64,000 nucleotides of DNA from Candidatus Zixiibacteriota bacterium (GTDB taxonomy: Bacteria > Zixibacteria > MSB-5A5 > GN15 > FEB-12), in contig JAVEYB010000006.1 in NCBI GenBank assembly GCA_034003725.1, forward strand, positions 62,001-126,000, in the 5' to 3' direction. Shown here one piece after another: positions 1 through 8,199 of the stretch. The translations under genes and the position numbers were made by a program. Numbering within the stretch: the stretch's first letter is position 1; each line of letters begins with the position of its first letter. The notes under the pieces are model-generated. The model was not told the origin of the DNA, ran no database searches, and saw only the letters and a program-made list of their open reading frames with translations.

Positions 1-1067
1 CGTCGTACCAGGTCCGACAGCAGATACAAAGGCGTCGGCGCCGTGCGCACGACCGGCCGCTCGGTGTGCCAGATCACCCGGGGAAATGCCTCGGCAATCG
101 AGCGATAGGTCGCACAGACGGTGTGATGATTGGTTCCCAGATACTCCGCCATTTGATTCTGATATGCGGATTCGTCAAACGCCTTGTCATCAAACGTCAC
201 CGAGAAAGTCTCGATCCGGTTCGGCGTGAAATGCTTCACCAGTGCGGTCGTGACGGATGAATCCAGTCCGCCCGACAAGTAGGCCCCCACCGGGACGTCG
301 GCACGCAGTTGCAGCCGGACGGCATCGACCAGCAGCGCATGAAGCTCTTCGGCGTACGAATCCACAGGCCGGGAGTAGTCAAACGTGGTCGGAAACAGCA
401 TCGACCAGTACCGTCCGGTCCGAAGCTTGCCGTGCTCGATTTCGAGCGAGCAACCGGCTTCGAGTTCGTTGATATTTTCGAACAAGGTTCGCGGCGGTGC
501 GGAGGTCCACCAGGTGAACGTTTCGTCCAGTCCTTTCAAATCAAACCGTCGCGGCACGTTCGGATCGCAAAAGATCGCCTTGATCTCCGACGCGAAGTAG
601 AAGCGGCCGTCGCAGACGGTGTAGAACATCGGGCGGATGCCCAGACGATCACGCGCGGCGAAGATTTTTGCATTGCGCTTGTCGTAAATGACGAACGCAA
701 ACTGGCCGTTGAAGTGCTGCACGCAGTCGGTCCCGTATTCCTCGTACGCATGCACGATTACTTCGGTATCCGAATGGGTGCGGAAGCGGTGGCCGCGTCG
801 TTCCAGTTCGGGTCGGAGCTCGAGGTAATTGAAGATTTCGCCGTTGAAGGTCACCCACACCGAGCCGTCTTCGTTGCACAGCGGCTGCGAGCCGCCGGAC
901 AAATCGATAATCGACAGCCGGGCCTGCCCGAGCGCACAGCGGTTGTCGAAGTAGGCGCCGAATTCATCGGGCCCGCGATGCTTGATCGCGTTGACCATGC
1001 GGGCGATCAATTCGTGATCGGGCGCGGCCGGTTCGGTCATCTGGAAGTAGCCGGCTATTCCGCACAT
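1..1067 (-). CDS. asnB: Asparagine synthase (glutamine-hydrolysing), 3'-truncated by window edge
   Basis: Class II glutamine amidotransferase of the AsnB family, which transfers glutamine-derived ammonia to an adenylated carboxylate. The chosen ATG at 1067 places the catalytic cysteine at position 2 (MCGIAGYF). The glutaminase domain follows, with the RGPDE and FNGEIFNY motifs, and then the synthetase PP-loop SGGLDSS at about residue 265. The gene runs off the window, so roughly half of a usual 600-residue protein is missing here. It lies 33 bp downstream of an AMP-ligase on the same strand, beside polysaccharide genes. AsnB homologues in such loci often amidate sugar carboxylates rather than make asparagine; that role here is inference. 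Confidence 0.93.
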   Translation of the reverse strand, partial: MCGIAGYFQMTEPAAPDHELIARMVNAIKHRGPDEFGAYFDNRCALGQARLSIIDLSGGSQPLCNEDGSVWVTFNGEIFNYLELRPELERRGHRFRTHSDTEVIVHAYEEYGTDCVQHFNGQFAFVIYDKRNAKIFAARDRLGIRPMFYTVCDGRFYFASEIKAIFCDPNVPRRFDLKGLDETFTWWTSAPPRTLFENINELEAGCSLEIEHGKLRTGRYWSMLFPTTFDYSRPVDSYAEELHALLVDAVRLQLRADVPVGAYLSGGLDSSVTTALVKHFTPNRIETFSVTFDDKAFDESAYQNQMAEYLGTNHHTVCATYRSIAEAFPRVIWHTERPVVRTAPTPLYLLSDLVR

Positions 1068-1100
1068 GATGTCATTCGTCACGCCCCGGCGGGATCGGTT

Positions 1101-2732
1101 CTATACCACACCCGACGCGTGCTGTTCCTTCAAAAGCAGTTTGTTCACTTTGCCGGATTGCAGTTTTGGCAGGCTGTCGACAAAGACCACGAAACGGGGG
1201 ATCTTGTGAACGGCCAGCGTTTTCTGGCAGTGCGTCTGGATATCTTTTTCGCTGAGCGTACCGCCGTTTTTCGTGACAATGACGGCCTTAATCGCTTCGC
1301 CGAGGATGTTGTCGGGAACGCCGAAGACGGCAACCTCGGCGACCCTTTCGTGCTCCAGAATGCGCTCCTCGACTTCCTTGGCGCTCACCCGGTTGCCGCC
1401 CGATTTGATAATCTCCCGGCGTCGGCCGGTGATGAAGTAATAGCCGTCCTCGTCTTTGCGTGCCAAATCACCGGTATACAGCTTGCCGCCCTTGAGTACC
1501 TGGGCTGTCTCCTCGGGCTGTTTGAAATATCCCATCATCACGTTGGGGCCGCTGACGACCAGTTCGCCGGTCTGGTTGACCGGGACCGGCATGCCTGACT
1601 CGTCGAGAATCTCCACGGTGACGCCGGGCACTTCGACACCGATCGATCCAAGTTTGTCAACCAGGCGCTCGGGCGGAAGCCAGGTCACGCGTGGAGCGGC
1701 CTCGGTCTGGCCGTACATGATGAAAATCTCCTTGTGACCGAAGGCGTCGATAAGCTGACGGATCACCTCGGGCGCCATGGCGCCGCCTGCCTGTGTGAAA
1801 TAGCGAAGGTGCTCGAGTTTTCGCTTCACGAAGGATGAGCCGTTGAGCAGGATCATGAAATGCGAGGGGACCCCGGAGAATCCGGTGGCCTGATGCTCCT
1901 CCATCGCATCTAGTACGACTTCGGGATACATGAAGCGGTTGTCGATAATCAGCGACCCGCCGCACGCCACGTGGGTCAGCAGCAACGAATTGCCGTAGAT
2001 ATAGTAGAACGGCAGGATGACCATGACAGAGTCCCGCTCCGTCAGCCGGAGGTACTCCACGGTGGCGAGCGTATTGGACACGAGATTGCCATGCGAGAGC
2101 ATCACGCCCTTGGACACGCCGGTGCTGCCCGACGTGTAGAAAATCGCGGCAAGGTCGTGGCGACCGCTCTCGGCGAACGCCGACTCGTCCGGCGCATCGG
2201 GCAGAGGAATCGTATCGGCGCTTGCGATAATGTCGCCGATCGTTTCGCCGGGAATCCAGTCGATCACGCCGGAAAGCGGCTTGTCGGAGAAAAGATGTCG
2301 CACCGACTCGTTGCCCTCGACGATTTTAGCCAGATGCCTCCGAAAGCGCCCCTGTACGAACAGGACGACAGCCTCGGAGTCCTTGATGATGTCGTTGAGT
2401 TTGTCGGGGGCCAGCGACGTATCAAGCGGAACCGCGACATGACCGGCCTGAAAAACGGCGAAAAACGAAATCAGGTACTCGATCGAGTTCTCGAACAAAA
2501 GCGCAATGTGGCTGCGCTCGGGCAGGCCCAGGGAACGAATCCGCTCGGACAGTGCACAGGATCGCTGCCACCACTGGCCGAACGTGAGGCGCTCGCCCGA
2601 GGCGATCGCCGCCGTGTGCCCGGGACGGGCAGCGGCGGCCCGTGTTAACAGGTCGGCGACGTTCATGTGTTTCGTCGTGGGAACCGGCGGCTTTTCAGAC
2701 CCGCTCATACTCTCACTGTGTGAAGCGACCAT
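1101..2732 (-). CDS. AMP-dependent acyl-CoA/acyl-ACP ligase
   Basis: ANL-superfamily adenylating enzyme of 543 residues, about the usual length. Visible motifs are the AMP-binding loop YTSGSTGVSKG near residues 199-209, YGQTEAAPR near 350, LYTGDLARKDEDGYY near 420, the hinge with GGNRVSAKEVE, and a C-terminal PKLQSGKVNK containing the likely catalytic lysine. It probably activates a carboxylic acid as an acyl-AMP and loads it onto CoA or the acyl carrier protein encoded immediately upstream. The first ATG is used, but internal ATGs at 2708 and 2666 are possible starts. Related ligases accompany ACP and AsnB in exopolysaccharide (exosortase-type) loci. The substrate cannot be read from sequence. 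Confidence 0.9.
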   Translation of the reverse strand: MVASHSESMSGSEKPPVPTTKHMNVADLLTRAAAARPGHTAAIASGERLTFGQWWQRSCALSERIRSLGLPERSHIALLFENSIEYLISFFAVFQAGHVAVPLDTSLAPDKLNDIIKDSEAVVLFVQGRFRRHLAKIVEGNESVRHLFSDKPLSGVIDWIPGETIGDIIASADTIPLPDAPDESAFAESGRHDLAAIFYTSGSTGVSKGVMLSHGNLVSNTLATVEYLRLTERDSVMVILPFYYIYGNSLLLTHVACGGSLIIDNRFMYPEVVLDAMEEHQATGFSGVPSHFMILLNGSSFVKRKLEHLRYFTQAGGAMAPEVIRQLIDAFGHKEIFIMYGQTEAAPRVTWLPPERLVDKLGSIGVEVPGVTVEILDESGMPVPVNQTGELVVSGPNVMMGYFKQPEETAQVLKGGKLYTGDLARKDEDGYYFITGRRREIIKSGGNRVSAKEVEERILEHERVAEVAVFGVPDNILGEAIKAVIVTKNGGTLSEKDIQTHCQKTLAVHKIPRFVVFVDSLPKLQSGKVNKLLLKEQHASGVV

Positions 2733-2833
2733 CTCAGGCGCGCCGGACGACGGACACGCCCCGTGACTGTTCGTCTCAGTTCATCGTGACGCCGCCGGCA
2801 GCGAGGCCGCTATCCGACGGCTCGCATCGTTTC

Positions 2834-3097
2834 TCAGCTCTTCTTGCGCTGGATAAAGGCAACCAGGTTTGCCACCGAATCCAGGTTGGCGGGCAGCATC
2901 TCGTCGTCGTCCACCGTGACGCCGTATTTCTCCTCGAGAAAAGTCGTCAGTTCCAGCACCCCGGTAGAGTCGATAATGCCATGCTCCATAAAGGAGTCAG
3001 TGTCCTCGAATTTCTCGGACTCATCGCCGAAGAAATACGTCTCGTAAATGAAGGCGCGAATTTCCTGCCGCACCGTCGCCTGATCTATTGCAGCCAT
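2834..3097 (-). CDS. Acyl carrier protein
   Basis: A small acidic four-helix carrier protein of 87 residues. The phosphopantetheine attachment serine sits in GIIDSTG at about residue 44. The ATG at 3097 is preferred; an in-frame TTG lies seven codons upstream. It is flanked by a NAD synthase-like gene upstream and an AMP-ligase downstream on the same strand. This suggests a dedicated carrier for an acyl or aminoacyl group activated by the ligase, rather than the fatty-acid-synthesis ACP. The sequence differs from canonical AcpP, which has DSL at the attachment site, supporting a specialised role. Confidence 0.88.
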   Translation of the reverse strand: MAAIDQATVRQEIRAFIYETYFFGDESEKFEDTDSFMEHGIIDSTGVLELTTFLEEKYGVTVDDDEMLPANLDSVANLVAFIQRKKS

Positions 3098-3154
3098 GAT
3101 TCTGTCCGTTCTTTCCAATGGTTCTATCCGTTACGCCACCGTGGTCGGTGATCA

Positions 3155-4117
3155 TCATTTCGCCTCAAGCGGCGCGAGCCGCAGATACTCGGTAGCGGTT
3201 ATCTTGCGCTGGATATTGGCGTATCCTTTTTCGGCCTGATCGGTACCGATGCCGAGCACCCGGGCGGCTTCGGCTGCCGGTACGCCGGTCTCCATGGCAT
3301 GCCACAGCATGTCCATCGTGTAGAAGTCGAGCCCGAAAAAGAACTCTTCCTGGGTGACTTCGGCGCTGTAGGTATCGGTAGTCGGGGTTCGTTTGATGAT
3401 CCCCTGCGGCACGCCCAGGTATTCGGCCAGTTGATAGACCTGGATCTTAAACAGGTGAGCAATCGGTTTGAGATCCGCGCCGCCGTCGCCGTACTTCACG
3501 AAAAACCCCTGCATATGCTCGTCTTTGTTGCCCGTTCCCACGACCGCCCAGTTGCGCTTTTCGGCGTGGTAGTAAAGGGTGGTCATACGAAGGCGCTGTT
3601 TGAGATTCGAGGCCGCAACGATCTGCAGGTACGCCTCCAGCGGCAGCCGCTTCGTCTTCTCGCCTGCCTTGTTGGCGATAGTCAGGTTGAAGAAGTTGAA
3701 GCTCTCTTTTTCAAGGATGTTGGACGGGATGGTGATTTTCGACGTGTACGTGTCGTCGAATTCGGGAAAGACGCTTTTGACCGCCTCGTCGCGCCGCTGA
3801 TAGCAGCCCAGACCGGCCAGCCCGGCTGAGATATTCTCTTTAATCGTTTCGAAACCGAAGGTGGCGGCCAGTTCACGGGCCAATCGCTCGCTTTCGGGCG
3901 AGGAATCGGTCTCGGGCATCATGATTCCGACCACGCGTTTCGGACCAAGCGCCCGGGCGGCAAGCGCGGCGCACACCGATGAGTCGATGCCGCCGGATAT
4001 TCCCACCACGGCGCCGGTTTTCTTGAGGTCCCTGCGGATCTGCTCGCGCAATGTCTGACACAGTTGATCGGCAACCTTCGCGGCGTCGATCCGTAGACTG
4101 TCTTTCGTGAAAGCCAA
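3155..4117 (-). CDS. nadE: NAD(+) synthase family amidotransferase (ammonia-dependent type)
   Basis: Adenine nucleotide alpha-hydrolase-like PP-loop ligase of 320 residues, with SGGIDSS at residues 41-47 and a NadE-type GTGNKDE motif near residue 195. No nitrilase glutaminase domain is present, so it resembles the ammonia-dependent class, slightly longer than the usual ~275 residues. The start is TTG at 4117, supported by AAGGAG nine bases upstream. Family members convert nicotinate adenine dinucleotide to NAD. As first gene of a cassette with ACP, AMP-ligase and AsnB it could instead amidate another adenylated acid; either reading is possible. Confidence 0.88.
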   Translation of the reverse strand: MAFTKDSLRIDAAKVADQLCQTLREQIRRDLKKTGAVVGISGGIDSSVCAALAARALGPKRVVGIMMPETDSSPESERLARELAATFGFETIKENISAGLAGLGCYQRRDEAVKSVFPEFDDTYTSKITIPSNILEKESFNFFNLTIANKAGEKTKRLPLEAYLQIVAASNLKQRLRMTTLYYHAEKRNWAVVGTGNKDEHMQGFFVKYGDGGADLKPIAHLFKIQVYQLAEYLGVPQGIIKRTPTTDTYSAEVTQEEFFFGLDFYTMDMLWHAMETGVPAAEAARVLGIGTDQAEKGYANIQRKITATEYLRLAPLEAK

Positions 4118-4646
4118 CGCGTCACTCCTTATTCTCGGTTACTGCAATTCCACGTGCTGAACAGGAAACGGGGCATACCAGTCCGCCCCGTGGGGCGCCT
4201 TGCGGCCGGCTGTCCCGTCCGTGGGGCGCTTAGTCGATTGTATCGGCAGCCGGGCAAATCCCCTGAGCCGCTGTGACACAAAGAGTTTGGCTCGCCGGAA
4301 GGCAGGGCGCCCCCGACCGGATCCCACTCAATCATGTACCGGGTTACTCCCCAAATCGCTGCCGCCGGGCATGCCAATAGTACGTCGAACCCCCGAAAAA
4401 GCAATACTTTTCTGGACCCGGTGCCGACATACCCTTACAGGGAATCGCGGCCCGGTCCGGGGCTCCTTTTGACGTTGGATCATGACGTGAGAAGACCTAT
4501 ATTTTCCACGGGCAATCCGGCATTCGTCAGCCCCCGCAGGAACTTCCTGTTCGTCGGATGTTACAAGGTACAAACCGGCCGGGGTAGCCGGAAGTGCCCG
4601 GAAAAACCGCGCTTTTATCAAATAGTACAGACAGGACGGGACGGTT
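4118..4646. other. Divergent intergenic region between nadE and wzz-like gene
   Basis: About 530 bases without a convincing gene. It separates two divergent transcription units and must hold promoters for both. A TTGACG at 4471-4476 and a TATATT at 4500-4505 occur on the plus strand but are 23 bases apart, too far for a standard sigma-70 promoter. A GGGGTAGCC string near 4585 recalls the ops element of polysaccharide operons but is too degenerate to call. Confidence 0.5.
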
Positions 4647-6167
4647 ATGGACCTGACCAAGATCGATAAAGCACTCGATATCCGCGAATTGATGGGCATG
4701 GCGTGGCGCCGCAAGTGGCTGATCGTTATCCCGCTGATCCTCGTGGCCGCCGTGGCCTTCGGCAGCTCGTACCTGATCACGCCCGCGTACGAGGCGGCGA
4801 CCATCATTCAGATCGATGCCGCCGTGTCGCTGACGCGAGAATTGGAAGCCATTGTCGGCGAGCAGGAGGGCCTTCGCCGTATGGGCAACAGCGAACGCCG
4901 CGAGAAACTCCAGGCCATTTTCAACGAAATCACTTCCCGCGCATACACGACCATTCTCAACGAGCGGCTTCGCCTCGAGCGGGTACCGATGATCGCGGAA
5001 GAGGCCCGGAAGATCGTGTCCTCGCGGCCCAACATGCCGATCGCCGATGCGCAGTCACGCGCCCTGCAGTCCTTACTGAAGGAGTCGGTCACCGTAGACT
5101 GGGCGGCCGGCGACCAGATCATGATCCGGGTCGAGGCAACCGATCCTCTGATGGCCCGCGACATTTCCAACACCCTCGGAGAAATCTACATCGGCGAGAT
5201 GGTGAAACAAGAGCTGTATCAGATCCGGTCGTCGCAGGACTTCTCCGATATCCAGCTCGAAAAATATGAAAAGGAACTTCGGGATAAGACCGCCGAACGT
5301 ACCAACCTCGAAAAGGAATACATGGCGATCCAGCTCGATGAGTCGATCACGTCGGAGTCCAACCGGTCGGAGATCACCGGAGAGATAGACAGGTCCTCGC
5401 GTGAGATGGAGAACCTTCGCGACGATGAAAAGCAGATACTCAACCGCCTCGCCGCAGCGGGTTTGAACAATTCGAAGATCGAACTCAAAAGCTCCGAGAA
5501 GAAGGATGAGCTCGAGCAGGACCTGAAATCGCAGCTTCGGCAGGTCGGCGACCTGATGATCCGCTATACCTGGTCCGACCCGCAGGTCATCAATTTCAAA
5601 CTGAAACTGAACGGCCTGATCTCATCGATCGAGACCGAGAACCGTCGCCTGGTCAACGACCAGTTCGCGGACCAGAGCCAGGAAGTGCGCGACCAGCTGA
5701 CACAGCTGTTTAACGTTCGCTCATCGCTTGATTATCTCTATTCGAAGAATCCGTATCTCCAGTCGGCGCTGGACGAACTGACCTCCAAAATGAACCTCAT
5801 CCCGGAGTATGAGGCCCGCCTGGCGCAGTTGGAACGCGAAGTCGCCGCCAAGACCGATATTCGCGATCGGTTCAAGAGGCAGCAGGAAAGCTCGACCATT
5901 TCGCAGGCGCTTGTGCAGGACATGTCGTCATCCAAATACCGGGTGGTGGAACCCGCCAAGGCCGCGCTGTCGCCGTTCAAACCGGACCGCAAGCAAATCC
6001 TCCTGATGGGAATCATGCTCGGCCTGGTGGTGGGGGGCGCGGTTGCCGTGCTGGTCGAGCTGCTCGACAACTCGTTCAAGAAGGTCGAGGATGTTGAGGA
6101 AGCGCTGGACCTGCCGGTGTTCGGCGTGACCCCGCGCATGGATTTCCTGAAGAAGATGCCGTCTTAA
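4647..6167 (+). CDS. Wzz/polysaccharide co-polymerase family chain-length determinant
   Basis: Inner-membrane protein of 506 residues with an N-terminal membrane segment at about residues 25-45, a long periplasmic part rich in predicted coiled coil (about 190-330 and 360-415) and a second membrane segment at about 452-475. The Pro-rich stretch before the second segment (PAKAALSPFKPDR) is typical of Wzz proteins. It ends soon after the second segment at GVTPR, so the cytoplasmic tyrosine-kinase domain fused in many homologues is absent. It probably sets chain length during export of surface polysaccharide. It overlaps the convergent O-antigen ligase gene by four bases. Confidence 0.9.
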   Translation: MDLTKIDKALDIRELMGMAWRRKWLIVIPLILVAAVAFGSSYLITPAYEAATIIQIDAAVSLTRELEAIVGEQEGLRRMGNSERREKLQAIFNEITSRAYTTILNERLRLERVPMIAEEARKIVSSRPNMPIADAQSRALQSLLKESVTVDWAAGDQIMIRVEATDPLMARDISNTLGEIYIGEMVKQELYQIRSSQDFSDIQLEKYEKELRDKTAERTNLEKEYMAIQLDESITSESNRSEITGEIDRSSREMENLRDDEKQILNRLAAAGLNNSKIELKSSEKKDELEQDLKSQLRQVGDLMIRYTWSDPQVINFKLKLNGLISSIETENRRLVNDQFADQSQEVRDQLTQLFNVRSSLDYLYSKNPYLQSALDELTSKMNLIPEYEARLAQLEREVAAKTDIRDRFKRQQESSTISQALVQDMSSSKYRVVEPAKAALSPFKPDRKQILLMGIMLGLVVGGAVAVLVELLDNSFKKVEDVEEALDLPVFGVTPRMDFLKKMPS

Positions 6168-7618
6168 GTCGACGGCGGAGCGCCCGATGGGCCGCGGAGT
6201 GCCTGGTTGGCCCGCGAGATGAGGGCCATGAAGAAGGAGGCCAGGAAACCAGCCTGTCCACCGAACAACCAACCCGCCTCAATCAGCGTTGAGACCAACA
6301 GCAGCAGACCAATCGCATAAAGGGCGGACGCGGTCGCTGTCATCGTCTTGTCCCTCGTTTTCTTCCATACCCGGCGAGCGATACCGAATTGCGTTGCGAA
6401 CATACCGACAACGACGCCGGCGCCAATAAGTCCCGTTTCGGCCAGATAGTGCAGCGTCATGTTGTGGGCGGACAACCCGGAGATGTACATGGTGTACGGG
6501 TTGAATCGGGCCCCCGGATAGACATCGCCGTAGTGCTGGAACATCGCCGGCCCCATGCCCAGCACGGGATGGTCCAGAAAGGCCTCCATCGCCCGTTCCC
6601 ACAGTTGTACGCGGAGAAGCAGGGTGCCGGTCGGTTCGAACCGCACCAGCGAGTCGAAACGCTCATAGACGCCGAGCAGCAGCGTCGGCTTCACCGCCAC
6701 CAGCACCAGAGGGAGCACCGCCGCCAGGACCGCGAGTGAACCGATTCGGCGCGCCACCGAAGCGCTGACCGTAACATCATCGATCTGCGAAGAGCTCGTC
6801 GAGCGACTCTTACGACTCCGCCACCAACCGACGAGCAGCACGAACCCAGCCGCCAGCACGCCGAAGCCGATCGGAGCCCGACTCTGGGTACCGACGAGGG
6901 CGCCGAGCACGACGAGACTGCCCAGAAGGTAGGACAACCTCCAGCGCGGCGACCACACGGCGAAGCTTACCCCGACAGGCAAAGCAAGCATGCTCAACTC
7001 GTCAAGAATGCGAAGACTGAATCCGAATGAGCGTGCAATGCCGCCACTGGCTATGAACGGCACCAGCGCTATAAGCGAATGCGCCACACCGAGCCAGAAA
7101 AAAGCCTGGAGCAAACGGGTGGGCGATACGTGACGCGAGAGCCGGTAAGCGCCGAGGAACGCGCCAAGAAGGAACACCACACGGGCCAGCGGTCGAATAA
7201 CTCGCTCGGGTGCGTACCCGAAGATTCCGGAAACACAGAGGACGACCACGAACGCAATGTACCACCACGCGATCACCGGCATCCGGCGCGGGGGACGGTC
7301 CGACAGGGTCACATCCAGGAACGCAGCCACGATCAGGATCAACGCGCTGATATCGAGCAGAATGAGCGGTACCGACTCAACCACAATGAACAGCAAATAG
7401 CAGCAGAAAACGAACTGGTAGAGCGCCCAGCGCGGATTGGTCACCAGAGCAAGGCCGACCGGAGTCGCGACTAGCACGGCTGCCAGGGAGGCGCGGTTGA
7501 TCATCCAGAACACGAGCGCGGCAAGGACAAACACGAACACCGCCAGCAGCACAAGCAGTCCCATCCGGGATGGGGCGATGACGTGATCGGACCCCACTGA
7601 CAAGCCCTCGGTCTTCAT
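6164..7618 (-). CDS. O-antigen ligase/polymerase family membrane protein
   Basis: A protein of 484 residues with about a dozen hydrophobic segments and a large loop holding the Wzy_C-type region: FDSLVRFEPTGT, MGPAMFQHYGD, then AHNMTLHYLAETGLIGAG. The histidine-containing HNxxLxxLAETG motif is characteristic of WaaL/Wzy family proteins that transfer or polymerise lipid-linked glycans on the periplasmic side. The ATG at 7618 is used; an in-frame TTG at 7654 would add 12 residues. It is convergent with the Wzz-like gene, consistent with one surface-polysaccharide locus. Confidence 0.88.
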   Translation of the reverse strand: MKTEGLSVGSDHVIAPSRMGLLVLLAVFVFVLAALVFWMINRASLAAVLVATPVGLALVTNPRWALYQFVFCCYLLFIVVESVPLILLDISALILIVAAFLDVTLSDRPPRRMPVIAWWYIAFVVVLCVSGIFGYAPERVIRPLARVVFLLGAFLGAYRLSRHVSPTRLLQAFFWLGVAHSLIALVPFIASGGIARSFGFSLRILDELSMLALPVGVSFAVWSPRWRLSYLLGSLVVLGALVGTQSRAPIGFGVLAAGFVLLVGWWRSRKSRSTSSSQIDDVTVSASVARRIGSLAVLAAVLPLVLVAVKPTLLLGVYERFDSLVRFEPTGTLLLRVQLWERAMEAFLDHPVLGMGPAMFQHYGDVYPGARFNPYTMYISGLSAHNMTLHYLAETGLIGAGVVVGMFATQFGIARRVWKKTRDKTMTATASALYAIGLLLLVSTLIEAGWLFGGQAGFLASFFMALISRANQALRGPSGAPPST

Positions 7619-7684
7619 GCCGCCAAAGATACGTGCTAACCTCGGTTTGGTCAACGAATGGCGAGAGGCGGTTGTTCACCGCTG

Positions 7685-7876
7685 TTAGCGGACCGGGAGG
7701 GTGATCGTTACGGTCGTCCCTTTGTTCAGTTCGCTGTCGATCGCAATCCGGCCCCCGTGTTCCTGAATCACCCGGTTGGCGGTCCCGAGCCCCGAACCCA
7801 TGCGTACCCGCTCCCCGGTCGCCTGGAAGCTTTTGTGCACTCTACGATGATGCCGGCAATTGTCGTCACACCGCAC
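7685..7876 (-). pseudogene. Remnant of a sensor histidine kinase 3' end
   Basis: The last 46 codons, from ATGERVRMG to the stop, are nearly identical to the C-terminus of the intact kinase at 12227-13990, including the G2 box GSGLGTA and the final TLPVR. Upstream of base 7823 the similarity stops and the reading frame has no kinase sequence, so it cannot encode a working ATPase domain. It is the visible remnant of a duplication, deletion or second kinase copy; see the paired direct repeat. Confidence 0.85.
7692..7823. repeat. 132-bp direct repeat, copy A
   Basis: Matches 12234-12365 over 132 bases with three mismatches, same orientation. Both copies encode the kinase C-terminus on the minus strand. 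They bracket 4.4 kb containing the two DUF3857 genes. Confidence 0.95.
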
Positions 7877-8199
7877 TCGGAACGCGCCCGGTCGCCGGAG
7901 CAGAGTGGTTAGCCCATGCGTTTCATCGCCGCCCTCACCGCCACCAGACGCACTCTCCGGAGATTAAAACCGGAGAACCGACAGCGCACGGAATCATCGA
8001 ACCAGATGTCGACGCTTGGATCGGATATTGACATCACGATCCAGATTCTGTAATTTGACTCCGACAGTGATAACGATCCCGAACGTAGCGTCGGACGACG
8101 AATCGCACCAGACGGGGAAGCGCATGCGGATTCCAGGGCAACTCGCGGACCCGGTCAGCGATGCGGAATCGCCGGACGCAAAAGAGGGGGAGAAGCATC
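7824..8199. other. Non-coding region upstream of DUF3857 gene pair
   Basis: About 375 bases between the kinase remnant and the first DUF3857 gene with no supported gene. It contains the candidate promoter at 8028-8054 and a good ribosome binding site (GAGGGGGAG) just before 8200. No mobile-element ends were recognised at the junction with the repeat. Confidence 0.5.
8028..8054 (+). promoter_or_regulatory. Candidate sigma-70 promoter for DUF3857 operon
   Basis: TTGACA at 8028-8033 and TGTAAT at 8049-8054. The spacer is 15 bases, shorter than ideal; a TAATTT two bases further on gives 17. It lies about 145 bases before the start codon. Confidence 0.4.

Noticed and set aside
309-1598. Open frame of 429 codons on the plus strand
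   Set aside because: It spans the antisense of asnB and the AMP-ligase, both with clear family motifs. It is a GC-rich shadow frame.
4583-4592. Possible ops/JUMPstart element before the wzz-like gene
   Set aside because: Only GGTAGC matches; the longer consensus is absent.
4328-4807. Minus-strand frame of 159 codons upstream of and inside the wzz-like gene
   Set aside because: No family features and no ribosome binding site; it overlaps the start of a well-supported gene.
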